64,000 nt of DNA from Sphingobacteriales bacterium. Its GTDB lineage: Bacteria > Bacteroidota > Bacteroidia > Sphingobacteriales > Sphingobacteriaceae. The stretch lies in NCBI GenBank assembly GCA_014763615.1, contig JACXVB010000005.1, positions 84,457 to 148,456 on the forward strand. Reading direction: 5' to 3'. The position numbers and the translations under genes were made by a program. The notes beneath the pieces were generated by a model that did not search any database, was not told where the DNA came from, and saw nothing but the letters and a program-made list of their open reading frames with translations. Shown here one piece after another: positions 25,155-30,704 of the stretch. Numbering within the stretch: position 1 is the stretch's first letter; every line of letters starts with the position of its first letter.

Positions 25155-26916
25155 ATCAGCCCAAGTTTTTCATTTTGACCTTTACGGCAAAAGAGAAGAT
25201 AAATACGGTTTTTTGATTGAAAATGATTTAGAAAGTATTGAATGGAAGGAGTTAGATTTAGATGAACCCAGTTACTTTTTTGTAAAAAAAGATTTTTCTG
25301 AAATTGTTGATTATGAAAAAGGATTTAAAATTGATGAGTTGTTTTTAAGATATAATAATGGTATTGAAACTGGAAAAGATGCTTTTTTTTATTCTATATC
25401 TAGAGACGAGTTGATTAAAAAAATTGAGTTCAGTTTTAAAAATCAGAATGATTCTATAAATAAATACGAAATAATTAACACACAAAGCTTTCATTTTCTT
25501 GATAAATTCTTAAAATCCGAATTTGATCAAACCAAAATACATAAAGTAAGTTATAGACCATTTGACTTAATTTATAGCTATTTTGATCCATTTCTTCAAA
25601 GAAGACCAGCTTATAGCACTATGCGAAATATGTTTAGTGAAAATATCGGTTTGTTAGTTCCAAGACAAGTTACTGATGAATTTAAACATGTATTTATATC
25701 AAAATATCCGACTGACAGTAATTTAACAGGAACGGCAAAAAGATTCGGAAGTGCACCTCTTTTTCCACTTTACATTTACCCCGAAACCAATAACCAACTC
25801 AGCATCGGCGAAAGCCAAAACCGTGTACCTAATTTGAATATGGAAATTGTAAACAAAATAGCCATAGGTTTAGGTTTAAAATTTGTGGTGGAGAAGACCT
25901 CCCCAACCCCTCCAAAGGAGGGGCTCTCTTTTAATTCCTCCCCTTTGGGGAGGCTAGGAGGGGTCGGATATATTACAGCAAATCCATTAAATTATAAGTT
26001 TATTAAGGAAATGCGAGATGTTTTAAAAGAAAATCCAACAGAAGCAGAAAAAGTGATGTGGGAATATTTGAGAAACAGTAAAACAGGGCATAAAATAAGA
26101 AGGCAGCATATTGTAGATGATTTTATTACTGATTTTGTTTGTTTAAGTAAAAAATTAGTCATTGAAATTGATGGAAAAATTCATGATCATCAGAAAGAAT
26201 ACGATGCATTAAGAACCAAAAGATTAAATGTTTTAGGTTTTGAAGTGATTCGTTTTACCAACGAAGAGGTTTTTGCAAATCCAGAATTAGTTACCTCAAA
26301 AATCAAAGAAAAATTAGATTCCATCACCCCTCCTTCTGAGGGACACGAGCAGGTCAGTTCCCATCCTTCGGAGGGGTTAGGGGAGGTCGCCCCAATAGAC
26401 CTATTAGATTACATCTACGCTGTTTTGCACTCACCCGCTTACCGAGAGAAATACAAAGAGTTTTTAAAAATAGATTTCCCAAGAGTGCCTTACCCGACCT
26501 CATCAAAGCTCTCCCAAGGAGAGGCTAGAGAGCGTTTTTGGCAATTGGTAAAGCTAGGAGGTGAGATTAGGCAACTTCATTTATTAGAAAGCCCAGAGAC
26601 TGAAAATTACATCACCAAATACCCTGTAGATGGAGATAATATAGTTGATAAACCCCATTTTATAATCACCCCTCCTCTGGAGGGGCCGGGGGAGGTCGGT
26701 GTAGTTTACATTAATGATACACAATACTTTGCAGATGTACCTATTTGTGCTTGGGAGTTTTACATTGGTGGTTACCAACCCGCCCAAAAATGGTTAAAAG
26801 ACCGTAAAGGCAGAGAGTTGAGTTTTGAAGATATTATGCACTATCAAAAAATCATCGTTGCCCTTAAAAGAACGGGAGAGTTGATGAAAGAGATTGATGA
26901 GGTATTGGAGGTTTAG
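25138..26916 (+). CDS. Type IIG/ISP restriction-modification enzyme, C-terminal half, with inserted DUF559 endonuclease
   Basis: 592 residues. The first 255 or so (AQVFHFDLYGKREDKYGFL, VSYRPFDLIYSYFDPF, LLVPRQVTDEFKHVF) are the target-recognition region that normally follows the methylase in one chain. Residues about 253-417 are foreign: a repeat-encoded linker, a DUF559 Vsr-like nuclease (NPTEAEKVMWEYLR, KIRRQHIVDDFITDFVC, KKLVIEIDGKIHD, GFEVIRFTNEEVF) and another repeat. Native sequence resumes at PIDLLDYIYAVLHSPAYREKY and runs to GGYQPAQKWLKDRKGR, with two more repeat-encoded loops. No stop or frameshift interrupts it. Start: first of two ATGs at 25138, inside the end of the YhcG gene. Confidence 0.8.
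   Translation: MMSKDKSAQVFHFDLYGKREDKYGFLIENDLESIEWKELDLDEPSYFFVKKDFSEIVDYEKGFKIDELFLRYNNGIETGKDAFFYSISRDELIKKIEFSFKNQNDSINKYEIINTQSFHFLDKFLKSEFDQTKIHKVSYRPFDLIYSYFDPFLQRRPAYSTMRNMFSENIGLLVPRQVTDEFKHVFISKYPTDSNLTGTAKRFGSAPLFPLYIYPETNNQLSIGESQNRVPNLNMEIVNKIAIGLGLKFVVEKTSPTPPKEGLSFNSSPLGRLGGVGYITANPLNYKFIKEMRDVLKENPTEAEKVMWEYLRNSKTGHKIRRQHIVDDFITDFVCLSKKLVIEIDGKIHDHQKEYDALRTKRLNVLGFEVIRFTNEEVFANPELVTSKIKEKLDSITPPSEGHEQVSSHPSEGLGEVAPIDLLDYIYAVLHSPAYREKYKEFLKIDFPRVPYPTSSKLSQGEARERFWQLVKLGGEIRQLHLLESPETENYITKYPVDGDNIVDKPHFIITPPLEGPGEVGVVYINDTQYFADVPICAWEFYIGGYQPAQKWLKDRKGRELSFEDIMHYQKIIVALKRTGELMKEIDEVLEV
25896..26388 (+). mobile_element. DUF559 endonuclease module with terminal inverted repeats
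   Basis: A 493-bp GC-shifted insert inside the restriction enzyme gene. The left end GACCTCCCCAACCCCTCC (25896-25913) is the inverted complement of the right end at 26370-26388, GGAGGGGTTAGGGGAGGTC, with one extra base in the right arm. Each end is followed inward by a second short palindrome. Between them is a DUF559 domain frame (about 25968-26330, with an internal ATG at 26011) that could also be made as a free protein. No target-site duplication was recognised. Confidence 0.65.
26496..26533 (+). repeat. In-frame diverged copy of the palindromic repeat
   Basis: Starts GACCTC and contains CTCTCCCAAGGAGAGGCTAGAGAG, a diverged form of the arms seen at 25896. It encodes SSKLSQGEARER between native residues FPRVPYP and FWQLV. 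Confidence 0.55.
26667..26699 (+). repeat. In-frame solo copy of the palindromic repeat
   Basis: CACCCCTCCTCTGGAGGGG followed by CCGGGGGAGGTCGG. Same end as the right arm of the DUF559 module and the copy at 23575. It encodes TPPLEGPGEVG between HFII and VVYIND. Confidence 0.75.
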
Positions 26917-26931
26917 GATAAATATTATTTT

Positions 26932-26939
26932 TATATTTG
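26932..26939 (+). promoter_or_regulatory. Promoter -7 box of a small RNA
   Basis: TATATTTG, exact TAnnTTTG, 6 nt before the first paired base of the RNA at 26946. Confidence 0.55.
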
Positions 26940-26944
26940 TGATA

Positions 26945-27050
26945 CTGCTTCGGTTAAGCAATCGGGTGATAAGGGATTATCAGATTGCGGCTGATTACAG
27001 CGAAGCATAAACTCCCTTTAGTAAAGCCTAGCAATTTGCTAGGCTTTATT
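26945..27050 (+). ncRNA. Candidate structured small RNA with intrinsic terminator
   Basis: About 105 nt. P1 TGCTTCG (26946-26952) with CGAAGCA (27001-27007) encloses two arms: GCAATC (26958-26963) with GATTGC (26983-26988), extended by TGATAA/TTATCA around GGGA, and a small CTG/CAG hairpin (26991-27000). An 11-bp terminator stem AAAGCCTAGCA/TGCTAGGCTTT (27023-27047) ends the unit. A perfect promoter box lies upstream. I do not recognise a known RNA family, and no ORF with a start codon fits. Confidence 0.6.
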
Positions 27051-27245
27051 AATTAGCTATAAACTCTAGTAATTGCAAACTGCTTTATTGCTCCCCCGTT
27101 TGGCTCAAGAATGAAGGTTAAGAAAAGTGCGTAGTGGCTTCAATACCTCGGTCTGTGTCCCCACAAACGAAATTGTAATAAAGTAATGGTCTGTGTCTTC
27201 ACAGACCATGGTTAAAGCAGATTTAAAGATTTCACGAAAATTATT

Positions 27246-27253
27246 ATATTTGA
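27246..27253 (+). promoter_or_regulatory. Promoter -7 box of second small RNA
   Basis: TATATTTG, exact TAnnTTTG, directly before the RNA unit at 27254-27320. Confidence 0.5.
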
Positions 27254-27320
27254 TTGATGCTGCGGTGAAAATCAATGCATCTCCTCAAAAGAGCTAAATT
27301 TATTAAGCTCTTTTGACTTT
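27254..27320 (+). ncRNA. Candidate small RNA, unit 2
   Basis: About 65 nt. ATTGAT (27254-27259) can pair with ATCAAT (27272-27277), while the overlapping GATGC (27257-27261) can pair with GCATC (27278-27282), so two folds compete. A terminator stem TCAAAAGAGCT (27286-27296) with AGCTCTTTTGA (27306-27316) and a following CTTTT end it. Similar in layout to unit 3. Confidence 0.5.
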
Positions 27321-27357
27321 TAAGTTGATTATACAAATACGCAATTAATTTGCATTA

Positions 27358-27425
27358 AAGATGATGGGGGAGATCACTTCAACCCGTCCCCTCAAAGGGC
27401 TGTATCATGCAGTCCTTTGACTTTT
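27358..27425 (+). ncRNA. Candidate small RNA, unit 3
   Basis: GATGGGGG...TCCCCTC pairing (about 27363-27391) is followed by a terminator stem TCAAAGGGCTG (27392-27402) with CAGTCCTTTGA (27410-27420) and CTTTTAAAG. Shares the string TTTGACTTTTAA and the CTCAAA stem start with unit 2. Its promoter box (TTAATTTG) is only an approximate match. Confidence 0.4.
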
Positions 27426-27570
27426 AAAGAAGTTTTTACATCCCAAACTGGTTTATTGTTTCTTTTTCAGGATCAATAAATCTTAAAATGATAAATGAGG
27501 ACTCTATCCGAGAATTAAAGAAAATACTTTAATTTTAATTATGGCTAATAAACAGAATTAAACTTGTTAT

Positions 27571-27632
27571 TTCCGGACGCAGTCCTTTGTTTTCAAAAAG
27601 CATTTATTGACCCTGTGGAACAATAAACGAGG
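27571..27632 (+). repeat. Folded repeat, copy A
   Basis: TTCCGGACGCAGTCC then GTTTTC, then a stem CATTTATTG (27601-27609) with CAATAAACG (27621-27629) around ACCCTGTGGAA. It aligns with the element at 44015-44077. Confidence 0.6.
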
Positions 27633-27821
27633 TGGGGATTATAAATTCAAATCTGAATTATGCCTTATCCTTGGTTTGTTTCCTCACAAACTAAAACTAA
27701 TTTAGATAGGTTGTTTTGTGAAGCCACAGACCTAGGTTTTAGAAATAAACAAAGTTTAACAAATAAATGTCAGGAAGAGTTGGCACATAGAATTAATATT
27801 TAATTAATAGCTTAAAACTAC

Positions 27822-28412
27822 TTGAACTACAATAACCCAATATTTGAAATCTTTGATTATCAAACTTTAATGGAAGATAGTAACATTTTTAAAATCCATT
27901 TAAAATTGCTTAAACATGGATGGATGGATTTTAAGCTAAGTTTAGACAATGAAAATATTAATTATATACCAAATACCTATTGTTTGCCTTTGCATAGTTT
28001 AATAGAAGGAGCTCTTTTTAGTTTGAAAAACCGAAATATTGTAGGTGAGGAATTTGAATTTAGTCATGATGCTGAACAAGATGGTGAATGTTTTTGGGAC
28101 ATAAAGATTGTAGAAAATCAAAAGCTTAAACTTCTGGTAAGATTAAATCCCGATTTGCAATTAACCGAAGAAATAACTGAATTAGGTTTAAAGTGGGCAT
28201 TTAAATATTATTGGAAAGAGATAAAATTTTTGAAAGAAGATACATTAATTGCAATTGAAATAAATTGTGTGGCATTTTCAAAAGAAATTTTCAGAAGTAT
28301 TTCTCAATTAGCTAATAAAATAAGTCAAGATCAATACAAGAAAAAAGCACACACGGATTTTCCTTCACTAACATTTAATGATTTAGAAAAAGAATTAATC
28401 AGATTAAATTAA
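27822..28412 (+). CDS. Hypothetical protein at the right edge of the island
   Basis: 196 residues, acidic, no signal peptide, no membrane segment, no motif I recognise. Mixed alpha/beta composition with FDYQTLMEDSNIFKIHLKLLKHGWMDF near the start and FSHDAEQDGECFWDIKI in the middle. The TTG start at 27822 is the best full-length start; the first ATG would remove 16 residues. Its position next to a restriction-modification locus and a block of small RNAs, and its size, would fit an immunity or defence accessory gene, but that is only context. Confidence 0.65.
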   Translation: MNYNNPIFEIFDYQTLMEDSNIFKIHLKLLKHGWMDFKLSLDNENINYIPNTYCLPLHSLIEGALFSLKNRNIVGEEFEFSHDAEQDGECFWDIKIVENQKLKLLVRLNPDLQLTEEITELGLKWAFKYYWKEIKFLKEDTLIAIEINCVAFSKEIFRSISQLANKISQDQYKKKAHTDFPSLTFNDLEKELIRLN

Positions 28413-28479
28413 ATAAAGCTCAAAAGTGACTTGATAACTAAGCAATTAATTGCTTTCTCAATCCCCCATTAAATTATCT

Positions 28480-28487
28480 TATTTTTG
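28480..28487 (+). promoter_or_regulatory. Promoter -7 box of pyrD
   Basis: TATTTTTG, exact TAnnTTTG, ends 4 nt before the ATG at 28492; it decides that start and predicts a leaderless mRNA. Confidence 0.65.
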
Positions 28488-28491
28488 CCAC

Positions 28492-29514
28492 ATGTATAAA
28501 CTTGTTAAACCCTTGTTTTTTCTTTTCGATCCAGAGAAGATTCATTACACTGTTACAGATTCTTTAAAGATCTTTCAAAAGATTTGGGGTTTTCCTGGTT
28601 TAATGAGAGCGATTTATCGCTATGAAAATCCAAAATTAGAGCGTGAGGTATTTGGTTTAAAATTTAAAAACCCAGTAGGTTTAGCAGCAGGATTTGATAA
28701 AAATGGAGAGTTTATAGAAGAGTTTTCAAACTTTGGATTTGGATTTATTGAGGTGGGAACAGTTACTCCTTTACCGCAACCCGGCAATGAAAAACCTCGA
28801 ATGTTTAGGCTTAAAGCCGATGAAGGTTTAATCAATAGAATGGGTTTTAACAATAAAGGAGTGGATGTTTTAGCTCGTAAATTAAAATCAGTAAAGCGTG
28901 ATGGATTGATTATTGGCGGTAATATTGGGAAAAATAAAAATACACCAAACGAAGAAGCTGTTAGCGATTATATTAAATGTTTTGATGCCTTATTTGATGT
29001 GGTCGATTATTTTGTGGTGAATGTAAGTTCTCCAAATACTCCTGGATTACGTGATTTGCAAGAGAAAGAACCTTTGATGCACATCTTGAATACCCTGCAA
29101 AGAAGAAATTTAAAGAACGGAATTACTCGTCCTATTTTACTCAAAATTGCTCCCGATTTAACAAATTCTCAGTTAGATGATATTGTAGAAATTGTTCAAG
29201 AAACTAAAATTGCTGGAGTTATTGCTACCAATACTACCATTTCTAGAGAGAACTTAGCATCAAGCGAAAGCTTAAAAAAAGAAATGGGTGGTTTAAGCGG
29301 AAAGCCAGTTCGTGAGCGTTCTACGGCGGTAATCAAATATCTTTCAGAAAAATCTAATCAATCTTTCCCAATTATTGGAGTAGGAGGGATTCATTCTGCA
29401 AAAGATGCCCAAGAAAAATTAGATGCGGGTGCCAGTTTGGTGCAAATTTATACTGGTTTTATTTACGAAGGACCTGCTTTAGTGAAACGTATTTTAACTG
29501 GTATAGCTAATTAA
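28492..29514 (+). CDS. pyrD: Dihydroorotate dehydrogenase (quinone), class 2
   Basis: 340 residues. Oxidises dihydroorotate to orotate and passes electrons to quinone at the membrane. The N-terminal helix pair of class 2 enzymes is present ([18 protein letters not shown]), then [14 protein letters not shown] (FMN site), [11 protein letters not shown] with the catalytic Ser, and late [13 protein letters not shown] start at 28492 because the promoter box ends 4 nt before it; an in-frame ATG 42 nt upstream lies before that box. Monocistronic, ended by the 29590 terminator. Confidence 0.95.
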   Translation: MYKLVKPLFFLFDPEKIHYTVTDSLKIFQKIWGFPGLMRAIYRYENPKLEREVFGLKFKNPVGLAAGFDKNGEFIEEFSNFGFGFIEVGTVTPLPQPGNEKPRMFRLKADEGLINRMGFNNKGVDVLARKLKSVKRDGLIIGGNIGKNKNTPNEEAVSDYIKCFDALFDVVDYFVVNVSSPNTPGLRDLQEKEPLMHILNTLQRRNLKNGITRPILLKIAPDLTNSQLDDIVEIVQETKIAGVIATNTTISRENLASSESLKKEMGGLSGKPVRERSTAVIKYLSEKSNQSFPIIGVGGIHSAKDAQEKLDAGASLVQIYTGFIYEGPALVKRILTGIAN

Positions 29515-29589
29515 GGGTTGTTTTCTTAGAGATGATAATTTATAGAAAGCTAACTATTTATCAAATATTTTCCTCAGAAGGAGTTAAAA

Positions 29590-29623
29590 AAAATCCTGTT
29601 TAACGGACTATAAACAGGATTTT
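29590..29623. terminator. Bidirectional terminator
   Basis: AAAATCCTGTTTA (29590-29602) and TAAACAGGATTTT (29611-29623) make a perfect 13-bp stem with an 8-nt loop. It serves pyrD on the plus strand and the small basic protein gene on the minus strand. Confidence 0.88.
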
Positions 29624-29642
29624 GAAAATCTCTTAAGCTAAA

Positions 29643-29813
29643 TTATTTGCTTAAAGAAGCTAAAACTGCATTGTTTTTAACCACTTGGCTATGCTTAGGT
29701 TCTTGAGAGCGACTACCGTTTTCAATATTGGTAGCATTTTTCAAGAATTGCACTTCCAGACGTGAAACTGTTTTATTTCTTCTGTCTTTTCTTTTTAAAC
29801 GCGTTACTGCCAT
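29643..29813 (-). CDS. Small basic conserved protein (56 residues)
   Basis: Starts MAVTRLKRKDRRNKTVSRLE and ends NNAVLASLSK. It is very basic at its N-terminus and has no membrane segment. The complete frame, ATG start, a terminator 20 nt past the stop and the position right after tRNA-Cys on the same strand argue that it is a real gene. I recall similar short proteins in Bacteroidota but no assigned function. The basic N-terminus suggests nucleic acid or ribosome contact; this is inference. Confidence 0.7.
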   Translation of the reverse strand: MAVTRLKRKDRRNKTVSRLEVQFLKNATNIENGSRSQEPKHSQVVKNNAVLASLSK

Positions 29814-29838
29814 GACTTTATTTTTTTAATTTTAAACG

Positions 29839-29909
29839 AGGTCGAGAGCGGATTCGAACCGCTGTACAAGGTTTTGCAGACCTCTGCCTAGCCACTCGGC
29901 CACTCGACC
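29839..29909 (-). tRNA. tRNA-Cys (GCA)
   Basis: 71 nt. Acceptor stem GGTCGAG/CTCGACC with discriminator T, as usual for tRNA-Cys; anticodon loop CTGCAAA with GCA; T-loop TTCGAAT. CCA not encoded. Confidence 0.95.
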
Positions 29910-29957
29910 CTTTGTTTTAAGGACTGCAAAAATAGTAAAATTTTAATACAAGGCAAT

Positions 29958-30704
29958 TTATTTAAGGATATTTCTTCTGAGCTCTGCCATACAAATAGCC
30001 GCAGAAATAGCAACATTCAAAGATTCTGTTTTCCCGTTTCCGGGGATGGTAATTGGATGGGAGATAAGTGGAATAATTTCTTCAGAAATTCCGCTGCCTT
30101 CGCTCCCAAAAATGAGGAAGCCCTTAGATGGCCAAAGGGTATTAAAAATATTTTCTCCATCTAATAAAGTTCCATAAACCGGCAAATGGCACTGTGCTAA
30201 TAAAGCTTTCAAATCTTGTTCATAAACTTTTACCCGAGCTAAAGAACCCATAGAAGCCTGCACAACTTTCGGATTATAGGCCTCCACGGTAGTTTCAGAA
30301 CAAATAATATGATTAAAACCAAACCAATCTGCTGTTCTAATAATGGTACCTAAATTTCCAGGATCTTGCACCCCATCCAAAACAATGCTCAAACCGTCTG
30401 TTTTTTGTATATTGAATGAGTTATTTTCTGGAATTTGAAATAAGGCCAAAATACTTTGCGGATGTTGTAAAGTGCTAATTTTTATTAATTCGTTATGGGT
30501 AACCTCAAAAACTTTTTGTTTATGAGATAAATTAGCCAATTTTGGCAAAATGTCTGAAGTGGCATAAATACTGTTAAGTATATAATCAGAATGAAGAAAT
30601 TCTGAAATGCTCTTTAGCCCTTCAACTATAAAAAGTTGATGTATTTTACGATACTTTTTTTGATGAAGTGACTTTATAAAACTGATTTGAGACTTTGAAA
30701 GCAT
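29958..30704 (-). CDS. TrmH-family RNA 2'-O-methyltransferase (SpoU)
   Basis: 248 residues. N-terminal substrate-binding domain (SFIKSLHQKKYRKIHQLFIVEGLKS), then the SPOUT knot with motif 1 DPGNLGTIIRTADWFG, motif 2 LIFGSEGSGISEEII and motif 3 SLNVAISAAICMAE. It would methylate a ribose in rRNA or tRNA using SAM; the target is not evident. The ATG at 30704 is preferred to one at 30725. Either start overlaps the beginning of the divergent TamL gene (10 or 31 nt), so each gene's promoter must lie inside the other. Confidence 0.88.
   Translation of the reverse strand: MLSKSQISFIKSLHQKKYRKIHQLFIVEGLKSISEFLHSDYILNSIYATSDILPKLANLSHKQKVFEVTHNELIKISTLQHPQSILALFQIPENNSFNIQKTDGLSIVLDGVQDPGNLGTIIRTADWFGFNHIICSETTVEAYNPKVVQASMGSLARVKVYEQDLKALLAQCHLPVYGTLLDGENIFNTLWPSKGFLIFGSEGSGISEEIIPLISHPITIPGNGKTESLNVAISAAICMAELRRNILK

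Larger units (their letters stand above)
27150..27732. repeat. Palindromic repeat family, four copies
   Basis: Core GGTCTGTG-nnnn-CACAGACC. Copies: 27150-27168 (diverged right arm), 27186-27209 (perfect 10-bp arms around TCTT), 27671-27694 (GGTTTGT/ACAAACT version) and 27716-27732 (inverted orientation, GGTCTGTG-GCTT-CACAA). Both arms vary together in the third copy, which points to selection on pairing. Confidence 0.65.
26917..27821. other. Non-coding island of structured RNAs and palindromes
   Basis: 905 bp with no gene. From left to right: a promoter-structure-terminator unit (26932-27050), two copies of a palindrome (27150-27209), a second and third unit ending in similar terminators (27246-27320 and about 27360-27425), a folded repeat (27571-27632) and two more palindromes (27671-27732). 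The density of paired segments is far above that of other intergenic regions in this window. Confidence 0.6.

Noticed and set aside
24110-25160. Split of the restriction enzyme as a sequencing error or frameshift
   Set aside because: A full 341-codon gene lies between the halves, so it is not a base error.
25896-26388. Insert in the restriction enzyme as an intein
   Set aside because: No splice-junction Cys/Ser and His-Asn motifs, and no Hint domain; the domain is DUF559 only.
26945-27425. RNA units as a retron
   Set aside because: No reverse transcriptase gene is adjacent.
27150-27732. Palindromes as integron attC sites or CRISPR repeats
   Set aside because: No integrase or cas genes, spacing is irregular, and the R-box core of attC is not present.
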